DNA of 37,757 nt from assembly GCA_009779935.1 (NCBI GenBank), contig WRAX01000001.1:1-37757 (forward strand). The letters run 5' to 3'. This document shows positions 22,462 through 30,413 of the stretch, piece by piece (positions within the stretch are counted from its first letter, which is position 1; each line of letters opens with the position of its first letter). Origin of the DNA: Defluviitaleaceae bacterium (GTDB taxonomy: Bacteria; Bacillota; Clostridia; Lachnospirales; WRAX01). A program made the position numbers and the translations under genes. The notes beneath the pieces were generated by a model, which was not told the origin of the DNA, did not search any database, and worked only from the letters and a program-made list of their open reading frames with translations.

Positions 22462-23154
22462 ATGGGCGTTACAGGCGCATCAATAAACGCTGCTGCTATT
22501 TTGGCCGGCGGGGGCTTGGGGCTTTTGTTAAAGGGCCGTATAAGCGAGCGCATATCCCAAACAGCGATGAAAGCCCTTGGGTTATGTGTTTGCATTGTGG
22601 GCATCTCCTCCGCCCTTGGTGGCGACATTCTTTTGATGGTGGTCGCCCTTGCCCTTGGGGGTATTGGCGGGGAGCTTGTAAATATTCACGCTGCCCTTAG
22701 CCGCCTTGGCATTTGGCTGCAAGGTAAGATTGGCAAAAAAGAAGGCGAAGCATCCACATTTGCCCAAGGCTTTGTGGCGGCCACCCTGCTATTTTGCGTG
22801 GGTGCAATGGCTGTTGTGGGCTCCCTGGACAGTGGGTTGTTGGGTGACCATTCTATTATCATCACAAAATCCATTATCGACAGTGTGGCGGCCATGGCAC
22901 TTGCATCCACCCTTGGTTTTGGTGTGCTTTTCTCCGCCTTTGCCGTGTTTTTATACCAAGGGTCAATCGAATTTTTTGCGGGCTTTTTGCAGCCATTTTT
23001 AACGGATGGGATAATAGCCCAAATATCGGCAGTGGGCGGCATTATGATACTTGGTATCGGCGTTAACTTAGCACTTGATGCCAAAATTAGGGTGGCAAAT
23101 TTGCTGCCGGGGTTTGTATTTGCTGTTTTGTACTATATTGTAATTTTAGGTTAG
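22462..23154 (+). CDS. DUF554-family polytopic membrane protein (YdfK/YqgA type)
   Basis: 230 residues with the RBS AAGGAAGG. Five to seven hydrophobic helices are seen. The family pattern is clear: an N-terminal GASINAAAILAGGGLGLLLK, the central FVAATLLFCVGAMAVVGSLD with SGLLGD, the SIIDSVAAMALASTLGFGVL helix and a C-terminal MILGIGVNLALDAKIRVANL with LPG. These proteins are presumed transporters; no substrate is established. It precedes obgE by 66 bases on the same strand. Confidence 0.88.
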   Translation: MGVTGASINAAAILAGGGLGLLLKGRISERISQTAMKALGLCVCIVGISSALGGDILLMVVALALGGIGGELVNIHAALSRLGIWLQGKIGKKEGEASTFAQGFVAATLLFCVGAMAVVGSLDSGLLGDHSIIITKSIIDSVAAMALASTLGFGVLFSAFAVFLYQGSIEFFAGFLQPFLTDGIIAQISAVGGIMILGIGVNLALDAKIRVANLLPGFVFAVLYYIVILG

Positions 23155-23220
23155 GCTGGATTTTTGTTGTATTTTGTGTTAAAATAGGATAAGCGCATAG
23201 CGGGAGCATGGTGATTAATT

Positions 23221-24492
23221 ATGTTTGTTGATAAGGTAAAAATTAAAATAGCAGGCGGCAAGGGTGGGGATGGCCACGTGTCCTTTCACCGTGCAAAATA
23301 TGTTGTAAACGGCGGGCCCGATGGCGGGGATGGCGGCCGTGGCGGGGATATTATTTTTCAGGTGGACGACAATATGTCCACATTATTGGATTTTCGCTAT
23401 AAACGCAAATTTGTGGCAGCAGATGGCAAACCGGGGGAGAAAAATAACCGCAGTGGCAAGGGTGCAGAAAGTGTAGTTATCGATGTTCCCCGTGGAACCA
23501 TTGTGCGTGAAATATCCAGCGGACAAATTATGGCTGATATGTCCCAGCCGGGCGAGCGGCGCACCCTTATAAAAGGCGGCAAGGGCGGCCGTGGCAACCA
23601 GCATTTTGCAACCCCCACCCGCCAAGCCCCCAGATATGCCGAACGTGGTAGGGATTCCAAGGCATACGAAGTTGTTTTGGAACTTAAAACCCTTGCAGAT
23701 GTGGGCTTAATTGGCCTGCCAAACGTGGGAAAGTCCACTTTATTGTCCATGGTTACAAATGCAAACCCCAAAATAGCCAACTACCACTTTACCACATTAT
23801 CCCCAAATTTGGGCGTTGTGCGCAATGCATACGGGGAAGATTTTGTGCTTGCGGACATTCCCGGGCTGGTGGAAGGGGCAAGCCAAGGCATTGGGCTTGG
23901 TACGGACTTTTTAAGGCATGTGGAGCGCACAAAGGCATTTATCCACGTGGTGGATGCCTCCGGCTTGGAGGGTGTAGAGCCGATTGAGGCCATCGAAAAA
24001 ATTAATAAAGAGTTGGGCGAATACGACCCCGCCCTGTTGCAGCGGCCCCAAATAATAGCCGCCAACAAGATGGATATACCCGAAGCGCAGGATAATCTAC
24101 CTGATATAGAAGAATATTGCAAGGCAAAAGGATGGCAGTTATTTGCCATATCCGCCGCAAGCAACCAAGGTTTGGACCCGCTAATGGAAGCTGCCCACCA
24201 AATCGTCAAATCAATCCCCGAAGAAATTATTTTTCATGAAGATTTTGTGGAGCCTGAAAAGGTGGCCGATGGGCCGTTTACCGTCACTCAATTAGAGGAT
24301 GATTATTTTGTGGTGGAAGGCGTTGGCGTGGAGAAAATGGTGGGTTATACCAATGTGGAAACGGAAAAAGGTAACGCATTTTTCCAAAAATACCTTAAGG
24401 ATAAGGGCATTATTGCCGAATTAGAAAATAAGGGCATACAAGAAGGCCACACCGTACGTATTTATGACCTGGAATTTGAATACTACCCGTAG
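23221..24492 (+). CDS. obgE: GTPase Obg/CgtA
   Basis: 423 residues, full length. The Gly-rich Obg fold spans about 1-157 (GGKGGDGHVSFHRAKYVVNG, GPDGGDGGRGGDIIF, GGKGGRGNQHFATPT). The G domain follows with G1 GLPNVGKST, the switch region NYHFTTLSPNLG, G3 DIPGLVEGA, G4 NKMD and G5 ISA, and the C-terminal OCT domain covers about 340-423. Obg binds the 50S subunit and is essential for ribosome maturation and, in Bacillus, for sporulation initiation. GGGAG lies 14 bases upstream of the ATG, rather far. Two genes later comes yhbY, another 50S assembly factor; obgE-yhbY proximity is common in Firmicutes. Confidence 0.97.
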   Translation: MFVDKVKIKIAGGKGGDGHVSFHRAKYVVNGGPDGGDGGRGGDIIFQVDDNMSTLLDFRYKRKFVAADGKPGEKNNRSGKGAESVVIDVPRGTIVREISSGQIMADMSQPGERRTLIKGGKGGRGNQHFATPTRQAPRYAERGRDSKAYEVVLELKTLADVGLIGLPNVGKSTLLSMVTNANPKIANYHFTTLSPNLGVVRNAYGEDFVLADIPGLVEGASQGIGLGTDFLRHVERTKAFIHVVDASGLEGVEPIEAIEKINKELGEYDPALLQRPQIIAANKMDIPEAQDNLPDIEEYCKAKGWQLFAISAASNQGLDPLMEAAHQIVKSIPEEIIFHEDFVEPEKVADGPFTVTQLEDDYFVVEGVGVEKMVGYTNVETEKGNAFFQKYLKDKGIIAELENKGIQEGHTVRIYDLEFEYYP

Positions 24493-24533
24493 GGTGGGAG
24501 CCTAACCCCGCCACATAGGCTTGGAGATTTGCC

Positions 24534-25298
24534 ATGGAGAAAATAATTCTATCCGCCGAAAACGGGGTTTATCGCATGGGTAACCATATCCATCGCCCTG
24601 CACAACCTTGGTCAACATCCATCAAGCGGGCACTTGCCCACTTTGAAGCCGATGGGTTGCACGTGGAACAAATTATCAATATTGACGAAAGTGAGCAGGT
24701 TTCCAAATATATAGAAGGCGAAATGGTGCATCCCAGCAAGTGGACGGATGAAGGACTGTATGCTGCCGGGCAAATGGTGGCGGCTTTGCATAAATCTGCC
24801 GAAAGCTTCAAAATAAGGCAAGGTGACATTTGGCAACCTTGGTGCCTGCGGAAAATTGGGGATGCCGGCAACCGAATAATATGCCATGGAGATATTGCCC
24901 CTTGGAACACAATAACAAAAGGCGGACTGCCTATGAATGTTGTTGATTGGGAGTACACGGGTCCACTTGACAGGTTGGTGGAGCTTGCCCGTGTGTGCTG
25001 GCTTTTCGTGCAGCTTTATGATGACGACTTGGCACAGTTGCACAACCTGCCAAGCCCCAAAAAGCGAGCGGAGCAAGTACGCATTGTGGCAGATGGATAT
25101 GGTTTGCCGCCCTCGGATAGGAAAAGGCTTGTAAGCCAAATAATCGAAGTTATAGTTTGTGAAACCGCCGAAGAAGAAGCCATAAAGCCCAAAGTTACTT
25201 TTAACACCACAGGTAATTTGTGGGGGCTGGCGTGGCGTTGCCGCAGTTTGTGGTGGGTTTGGCAAAATAAAGATATGCTTAGTAGGGCATTAATATAG
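24534..25298 (+). CDS. Aminoglycoside phosphotransferase-like kinase (APH/ChoK fold)
   Basis: 254 residues. The kinase motifs of the APH family are present: the Brenner motif ICHGDIAPWNTI (catalytic Asp and metal-binding Asn) and the following VVDWEYTGPLDRLVELARVC with the second metal Asp. The N-terminal lobe is short, and the nucleotide-binding Lys is not obvious. Such genes near obgE/yhbY are common in Clostridia and usually act on small metabolites; there is no reason to call it a resistance gene. It starts 41 bases after obgE and ends 14 bases before yhbY, so it is part of the same transcript. Confidence 0.85.
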   Translation: MEKIILSAENGVYRMGNHIHRPAQPWSTSIKRALAHFEADGLHVEQIINIDESEQVSKYIEGEMVHPSKWTDEGLYAAGQMVAALHKSAESFKIRQGDIWQPWCLRKIGDAGNRIICHGDIAPWNTITKGGLPMNVVDWEYTGPLDRLVELARVCWLFVQLYDDDLAQLHNLPSPKKRAEQVRIVADGYGLPPSDRKRLVSQIIEVIVCETAEEEAIKPKVTFNTTGNLWGLAWRCRSLWWVWQNKDMLSRALI

Positions 25299-25312
25299 AA
25301 AAGAGGAACATT

Positions 25313-25603
25313 ATGACGCTAACAAGCAAACAAAGGGCCGCATTGCGCTCCAAAGCAAATGGTATGCCCACAATTTTCCATGTGGGTAAAGAGGGGGTTA
25401 CCCCCGAATTTATCATAGGCATAAGGGATGCCTTGGAAGCAAGAGAGCTTATTAAAATCGACATAAACCAAAATTGCGAGCTGGAAGTGGATGAAGCTGC
25501 CGAAATTGTCGCATCCCGCACGGGTGCGCAGTTGGTGCAAACCATTGGCCGCAAATTTGTATTATATCGCAAGTCCAAAACCATAAAGGAAGGGGTTTTG
25601 TAG
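25313..25603 (+). CDS. yhbY: YhbY, CRM-domain RNA-binding ribosome assembly protein
   Basis: 96 residues, RBS AGAGG. The single CRM domain is complete: LTSKQRAALRSKANGMPTIF, then HVGKEGVTPEFIIGIRDALE, LIKIDINQNCELEV and the end GAQLVQTIGRKFVLYR, with the GKxG loop that contacts RNA seen as VGKEG. In Escherichia coli it associates with pre-50S particles. The stop codon overlaps the first base of the next gene's GTG, showing translational coupling to the secreted SNase-like/HhH protein. Confidence 0.95.
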   Translation: MTLTSKQRAALRSKANGMPTIFHVGKEGVTPEFIIGIRDALEARELIKIDINQNCELEVDEAAEIVASRTGAQLVQTIGRKFVLYRKSKTIKEGVL

Positions 25604-25605
25604 TG

Positions 25606-27291
25606 ATGAAAAGGTCGCCACCAAGGATATTAATACTATTTTTAGCTGTAATTATGCTATTTTTGGCTATGCCTGTGATGACTGCACAGGCGCAGGCATA
25701 TATCACCTTGCCGCCAAGCACCCAAGCACAAGTTATACGCATTGTGGATGTTAATGCCATGGTGGTGCGCACCCCAAACGGGGATGCCTTGGTGCGCCTT
25801 ATCGGCGTGATGCCCGGCGGTAGCCCCCAAGCTATAAACTATCTAACAGGGCAGCTGGTTGGGCAAAATGTTATGCTTAACAGCGACCCTTCCTTGCCAA
25901 TACAACCCACAAACCGCTGGAATTATATGTATGTACATTTTGGCAACCGCTTCGTCAATCGGGAAGTGGTAGAAATGGGCTTTGCCTTGTTTAATGATGC
26001 CCACTATTTCACAAACTATTTTGATGAAATTGCAGGGGCAGAATATTTGGCAGGCGGTGCCGGCCTTGGTTTTTGGGCAACAGATATGCGTGAGCCCACC
26101 TTGCTGCGCCATCACGACCGTATAAATATCAACACCGCAACCCCGTGGCAAATTTCAAACCGCCTTGATATTGATATAAGCCTTGCCCAAGCTATTGTAG
26201 CATACCGCACCACCCACCCCATACGCCATGTGAATGATTTGGTTTTTGTACAGGGCATGACTTTGGATGCCTTTGTCAGTATCCGTCACAGGGCGGGCGT
26301 TTCCACTAACATAAACACAGCGGCGGAGGATGAGTTGGCAACCATGCTAACAGGCGGCACAGCACTTGCCATTACCACATCCCGCGCCACCTACGGGGCG
26401 TTTACGGACATTCAACAACTGGTAGGGCGCAATGTGCTTACCCAGTTGCAACTTAATGCCATAGCCCCTTTTATCAGCGTGGAAAATGATTATGTTATTG
26501 ATTTTTACCGCCCCCAATTTAGGGCAAATATTAACCTGGCCAACCAACTGCAACTAACCCGTGCAGGAGCCACGCCTATACAAGCATCAAACTTTATCAG
26601 CCAGCGTAATATTATGCCCTTGCGTAATGTGCAGGATTTAATGCCCCATATGGCATTTAACATCCAAAACACCAACGCAATTGCTGATAATATGCGCACC
26701 CATACCAATATCAACACCGCACCGAGAAGTGAGTTGGAAAGCCTTTTTGGCAGGTCTGCCGCAACCACGGCAAATATTAACACCGCCGTCAACAACATCT
26801 TGACACGCCGCACGCAAGAGCCTTTCCAGGACATTGGCCAGTTGGAGCAGTTTTTGCCAGCAGGCGCAACCTTTGCAACCATCGCCCCCTTTATATATGT
26901 GGACGAAACGCCCATGCCCGCCACCATTAACCTTAACAGGGCAACCCGGCCGCAATTGGAGCAGGCAGGTGTGCCGCCAAATGTAGCACAGCAAATTATT
27001 AACAACCCACAGCGGGGTAACTGGATGTTGCCAAGCCACCTACCTGCATTTATCCGCAACCTACCGCAGGATGCGCTTAACAACTTAACCTTAGTAACCA
27101 ATATTAACACCGCCACAGAAACCGAGCTTTTAAGCCTGGACCCCGCCATGACCCTCCATATTATAGAGCGGATAGAGCGGTATCGGGACGAGCACCCCTT
27201 TGGCAATGCCAACGAAATACGCAATTTCTTTGATATGTTAAACCAACGCCCCCTTTACAACCGCATCGCCCAATACCTAATTTTAAGATAG
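25606..27291 (+). CDS. Secreted SNase-like protein with six ComEA-type helix-hairpin-helix repeats
   Basis: 561 residues from ATG 25606 (a GTG one codon earlier overlaps yhbY). A signal peptide (ILILFLAVIMLFLAMPVMTA) precedes a thermonuclease-like domain (about 35-160: AQVIRIVDVNAMVVRTPNGD, ALVRLIGVMPG, then GFALFND and AEYLAGGAGLGFWA). The usual catalytic Glu after VRLiGi is replaced by a Pro-Gly-Gly stretch, so it is probably inactive. Six repeats beginning with (T/A)NINTA-type motifs follow: ININTATPWQ, TNINTAAEDE, ANINLANQLQ, TNINTAPRSE, TINLNRATRP and TNINTATETE. These are ComEA/T2SK-like DNA-binding hairpins. An extracellular DNA-binding role is inferred; a catalytic one is doubtful. 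Confidence 0.85.
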   Translation: MKRSPPRILILFLAVIMLFLAMPVMTAQAQAYITLPPSTQAQVIRIVDVNAMVVRTPNGDALVRLIGVMPGGSPQAINYLTGQLVGQNVMLNSDPSLPIQPTNRWNYMYVHFGNRFVNREVVEMGFALFNDAHYFTNYFDEIAGAEYLAGGAGLGFWATDMREPTLLRHHDRININTATPWQISNRLDIDISLAQAIVAYRTTHPIRHVNDLVFVQGMTLDAFVSIRHRAGVSTNINTAAEDELATMLTGGTALAITTSRATYGAFTDIQQLVGRNVLTQLQLNAIAPFISVENDYVIDFYRPQFRANINLANQLQLTRAGATPIQASNFISQRNIMPLRNVQDLMPHMAFNIQNTNAIADNMRTHTNINTAPRSELESLFGRSAATTANINTAVNNILTRRTQEPFQDIGQLEQFLPAGATFATIAPFIYVDETPMPATINLNRATRPQLEQAGVPPNVAQQIINNPQRGNWMLPSHLPAFIRNLPQDALNNLTLVTNINTATETELLSLDPAMTLHIIERIERYRDEHPFGNANEIRNFFDMLNQRPLYNRIAQYLILR

Positions 27292-27304
27292 GACGGGACA
27301 TAAA

Positions 27305-27793
27305 ATGGATATCACAGGCCTTACCCACCAACAACTGGTGGAAAAAATAGAAAATGCCACACCATTGGAGCTGTGCATAATAAACCACCTGCTTTTACTG
27401 CAAAATCTGGATAAAGCTATTGCCGCAGCCCCCAAAAGTGCAGAAAACAAGGCGGCCCTTGATAAGTCGAGGGACTGCCTTGGGGTGCTTTACGAAACCT
27501 TGGATGATAATGTGGAATTTTCCCAAGATTTGGCTTTGATGTACTTAATTATCAACCGTGTGCTTATCCGTTGCGAATTTTTGGACACAGCAGAAGAAAA
27601 AACAGAAAACCTTAACCATGCCCGAAAAATTGTAAGCGAATTACTGTCTGCTTGGCAATTTTTGCATGACAATGCCGATTTGATAGAAAAACAAGCCGCA
27701 TCAGGACAAATTATCGCAGGCCTAACATACGATGCCGAAGGCAAGTTAACAGAATTTGAGGATTACGACCCAAAGGGCGGTTACAAAATTTAA
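27305..27793 (+). CDS. FliS-like all-helical protein (divergent)
   Basis: 162 residues, mainly amphipathic helices. The pattern TPLELCIINHLLLLQNLDKA, a middle ALDKSRDCLGVLYETLD, SQDLALMYLIINRVLIR and a last LNHARKIVSELLSAWQFLHD follows the helix order of the flagellin chaperone FliS (first helix ending in a small-residue gap, then paired long helices, then W near the end). No flagellar gene is adjacent, so it may be a displaced fliS or a FliS-fold protein of other use. The C-terminal 35 residues (AGLTYDAEGKLTEFED) are extra. It begins 13 bases after the HhH gene stop and ends at a bidirectional terminator. Confidence 0.5.
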   Translation: MDITGLTHQQLVEKIENATPLELCIINHLLLLQNLDKAIAAAPKSAENKAALDKSRDCLGVLYETLDDNVEFSQDLALMYLIINRVLIRCEFLDTAEEKTENLNHARKIVSELLSAWQFLHDNADLIEKQAASGQIIAGLTYDAEGKLTEFEDYDPKGGYKI

Positions 27794-27834
27794 CAATAAA
27801 AAACAGGCACACAATGTGCGCCTGTTTTTTATTG
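27794..27834. terminator. Bidirectional terminator between the FliS-like and GNAT genes
   Basis: CAATAAAAAACAGGC...GCCTGTTTTTTATTG with a GCAC/GTGC inner extension. A-run and T-run flank the stem on both sides, so it serves the convergent genes 27305-27793 (+) and 27829-28326 (-). Confidence 0.85.
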
Positions 27835-28326
27835 CAAAGCAAGGCGGGCAAGCATATCCTCGCCATTCATATGCCCTGTTTCCACAAAGCCTAATGAAGT
27901 GTATAGCTTGCGAGCTGTTTCATTGCTGGGTTTATAGCATATTGATATGGAATCCGCCGCACCCCTTGGAGCCTGGCGCAAAAATTCTAAAATCTTAACC
28001 ATGGCTTGCCGTCCATAACCTTTGCCTTGATGGTTTTTGTCAATCATAAAGCGATATAGGTTGTAAATGGCTTTATCTCCAAATTGTTGGCGGAAATAGT
28101 CGTCCTCGCCCATTTCCTCCCGCTCCATCATGGCAAAGCCTATAACTTCGCCACATTCTTTGCATATGGCGAAAGGCAGGGGTGGCTCGTCATCATTTGT
28201 AATGCCTATATAAGCCTGCACCAAACTTTTATAATTGGGTGTTACATAGCCCTTTTGCCCCTCTAAAAGCTGCAAATTTAGCACGGCTTCGTAATTATCC
28301 CATGTGATTTTTTTCAACTCAATCAT
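27829..28326 (-). CDS. GNAT acetyltransferase, BltD/spermidine acetyltransferase-like (copy 1)
   Basis: 165 residues with the RBS GGAGG. The acetyl-CoA loop is in YRFMIDKNHQGKGYGRQAM (Q-x-x-G-x-G), followed by the helix VKILEFLRQAPRGAADSISI and the closing ARKLYTSLGFVETGHMNGED, the 'kLY.slGF..tG' pattern of polyamine/diamine acetyltransferases. It is a close paralogue of the next gene upstream (same length, about half of the residues identical by eye). Both lie on the minus strand downstream of the glutamate fermentation operon terminator. Substrate unknown; polyamines are a plausible but unproven choice. Confidence 0.9.
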   Translation of the reverse strand: MIELKKITWDNYEAVLNLQLLEGQKGYVTPNYKSLVQAYIGITNDDEPPLPFAICKECGEVIGFAMMEREEMGEDDYFRQQFGDKAIYNLYRFMIDKNHQGKGYGRQAMVKILEFLRQAPRGAADSISICYKPSNETARKLYTSLGFVETGHMNGEDMLARLALQ

Positions 28327-28348
28327 TTATCCTCCATATGGTGCGTTC

Positions 28349-28840
28349 CTACAAGGGCAGGCGTGCAAGAATTTCACCATCAATTATATGTCCCGTTTCC
28401 ACAAACCCAAGGGGTGCGTAAAGCTTGCGGGATACTTCATTTTCAGGCTCATAACACACACTTATGGCATCCGCTTTGCCTTGGGGTTGGGAGCGCAAAA
28501 ACTCCAAAATCTTGCCCACAGCTTGCCGTCCATAACCTTTGCCTTGATGGTCCTTGTCAATCATAAAGCGAAAGAAGTTGTACACAGCCTTATCGCCAAA
28601 ATCCACAAAAAACGGGTCATCCTCATCCAGCTCACAAAACTCCATCATGGTAAAGCCTATTACATCATCCCCATTGTGTATGGCGAAGGGCATGGGTGGT
28701 TTTTCGTTGTTGGTTAGGTCTTTATAGGCTTCTGCAAGGCTGTAAATATTGGATGCCACAAAGCTTTCCTGCCCTTCGGCAAGTTTTAGTTTTAATACTT
28801 TGTCAAAATTATCATGGTCTATTTTGCACAGTTCTATCAT
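28349..28840 (-). CDS. GNAT acetyltransferase, BltD/spermidine acetyltransferase-like (copy 2)
   Basis: 163 residues, RBS GGGAGG. It has the same architecture as copy 1: FRFMIDKDHQGKGYGRQAVG, KILEFLRSQPQGKADAISVC, then SRKLYAPLGFVETGHIIDGE. It lies 22 bases before copy 1's start, so the pair is a tandem duplication transcribed together. The copies have diverged in the N-terminal substrate-facing part (copy 2: DHDNFDKVLKLKLAEGQESF; copy 1: TWDNYEAVLNLQLLEGQKGY), suggesting different substrates. Upstream is the terminator of the mal gene. Confidence 0.9.
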   Translation of the reverse strand: MIELCKIDHDNFDKVLKLKLAEGQESFVASNIYSLAEAYKDLTNNEKPPMPFAIHNGDDVIGFTMMEFCELDEDDPFFVDFGDKAVYNFFRFMIDKDHQGKGYGRQAVGKILEFLRSQPQGKADAISVCYEPENEVSRKLYAPLGFVETGHIIDGEILARLPL

Positions 28841-28855
28841 ATGGTTGCCTCCCGT

Positions 28856-28880
28856 AAAAAGGGGCGGGGCAGTCCCGCCC
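28856..28880 (-). terminator. Terminator of the glutamate fermentation operon
   Basis: On the minus strand, GGGCGGG-ACTGC-CCCGCCC is followed by C and TTTTT. It is located just after the mal stop codon. Confidence 0.85.
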
Positions 28881-28895
28881 GCCTTGCCCCCAATC

Positions 28896-30131
28896 CTACA
28901 ATATGTTTTTTATTGCCAAAATACGGCTCATTTCGTTATAGATGTTCATATAACCTTCGTCCATGCCCATGCCCGGTTTTGCAAGGGTTTGCACAGGGCT
29001 TGTTGCCATGGCAATGTGGGCGCAAACCTGTCCGCTGCGGTCGGTTTCGTTACATGTGCCGCCAAGGTATGCCCCCATACCGTTTTGCTTGCAATACAGC
29101 ACCGCTTCGATGGAGTTGTTGATGCCCCCAAGGTCAGGGGTTTTTATCTGTGCCATATGCCCTGCCTTATTGTCGGTAAAGGCCTTTACATCTTCTAATG
29201 TGTTGCACCATTCATCCGCCACAATTTCCACATCAACACCTGCCGCTTCTTGCATTTCACGCAAGCGTTTTAATGCGGCAATTTGCCCATCCAGCGAGCC
29301 CACATCCACAGGCCCTTCGATGCGTAGTTTGTAAGGTTTTGCTGCCTGTTCCAGTTTGCCCATATATGCCACAATAGCTTCATAATCATCACCAAAAACC
29401 TCCCCTATCATGCCATACACATCAATATGCAGGATGGGGGCATAATTTGGTTGCACCCTAATTTCGCCAATGCGCCCAGCAAGCCACGCCACATATTCCA
29501 GTAGCCCTTCGCCATTTTTGCCTGTTTTTTCTATATTATTAAACAGGGCATGGGGCAAAACAGGGGCGGATTTTAGAATCATCTTATCCGCATTAGCATA
29601 ACGTGCATCACCGGACTGGGTAAAGATTGGTATCATAGTATCCGACATGGTAAGGCCGTATTCTTCTGCAATAACCTGCGCCATTAACTTATTTTTGCTT
29701 TTCGCAACCGCATCAAGGGCAGCTTGGGTTATGCCGTAGCGTATGGCAGTGTGCAACAGCTTGCCATCCACCACAAGGCTGTCCAGCTCCGCTGCCAGCT
29801 CCTTAAACGTGGTTATTTCACGCCCCACAAGAAGGGGTTTAACCGCTTTGTCAATAACAGGGATAAAGTCCTTTGCTAAAAACAAGGGGTCCCGCCCGCC
29901 AGCGCCGGAATATTGCACCGCCGCACAGTCCCCATAAGCCACCTGACCATTTTCCAACACAAACATTACAGAAATAGATTCGCCCGGTTGGCGCACGCTG
30001 GTAAAACCCTCGGTTACAGGCGTGCCTTTGTATGCACTGCCATCCTCAACAGCCCCTGCTTTAATGGCCTTTTGGTCATCAAAGAAAAATCCGCTTTGCC
30101 CTGCACTGCATATCACATCAATAATTTTCAC
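28896..30131 (-). CDS. mal: Methylaspartate ammonia-lyase
   Basis: 411 residues from GTG 30131 (RBS AGGAGG; the family length is about 413, so the longer frame from 30194 is not used). It deaminates (2S,3S)-3-methylaspartate to mesaconate and ammonia, the second step of glutamate fermentation. It belongs to the enolase superfamily: VKIIDVICSAGQSGFFFDD is the family N-terminus; HIDVYGMIGEVFGDDYEAIV, IEGPVDVGSLDGQ and VEIVADEWCN carry the metal ligands; HMAQIKTPDLGGINNSIEAV holds the catalytic Lys. All key residues are present. It is the last gene of the operon that starts with glmS and is followed by a strong terminator. Confidence 0.96.
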   Translation of the reverse strand: MKIIDVICSAGQSGFFFDDQKAIKAGAVEDGSAYKGTPVTEGFTSVRQPGESISVMFVLENGQVAYGDCAAVQYSGAGGRDPLFLAKDFIPVIDKAVKPLLVGREITTFKELAAELDSLVVDGKLLHTAIRYGITQAALDAVAKSKNKLMAQVIAEEYGLTMSDTMIPIFTQSGDARYANADKMILKSAPVLPHALFNNIEKTGKNGEGLLEYVAWLAGRIGEIRVQPNYAPILHIDVYGMIGEVFGDDYEAIVAYMGKLEQAAKPYKLRIEGPVDVGSLDGQIAALKRLREMQEAAGVDVEIVADEWCNTLEDVKAFTDNKAGHMAQIKTPDLGGINNSIEAVLYCKQNGMGAYLGGTCNETDRSGQVCAHIAMATSPVQTLAKPGMGMDEGYMNIYNEMSRILAIKNIL

Positions 30132-30205
30132 GGTGTTTCCTCCTATGCAAAAATGTCCCTTGTGTTTATGGTAAATTCGCTGTCGTCCACGCATAAAGCC
30201 CTATA

Positions 30206-30372
30206 TCAAATCCCCACAACAAAACCCGATGCGCCTTTTAAGGATTTGCCATCACTAAGTTTTGCCGGGTCGCAAACCACGATTAAGTCAAGCTACAAAC
30301 AGTGTCATCACTCTTTTTGCGGTTAAGCCTAACATCAAATTCCCGAAATTTGCAAAATTCTTCATAAGTCAT
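30206..30372 (-). pseudogene. Uma2/DUF820-like gene remnant inside the glutamate mutase operon
   Basis: The 280-base gap between glmE and mal carries coding remains on the operon strand. One frame begins ATG at 30372 and reads MTYEEFCKFREFDVRLNRKK then SDDTVCS before a stop. A neighbouring frame continues LDLIVVCDPAKLSDGKSLKG and ASGFVVGI before a stop at 30206-30208. Together these follow the Uma2 (DUF820, PD-(D/E)XK-like) order: the initial YEEF, the central fDVRL...DDTV, then D.ivVCD..KL...g.kGa..fvvei. Roughly the segment between the first helix and FDVRL is deleted, and the frame is shifted. It is a dead fragment, recognised only by pattern. Confidence 0.55.
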
Positions 30373-30413
30373 GGGCTTGAAGTATTGCAAAGCATTGGTA
30401 TGCTAAAACCTCT

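Noticed and set aside
24534-25298. Aminoglycoside resistance gene
   Set aside because: Only the generic APH kinase motifs match; the housekeeping operon context gives no support for resistance.
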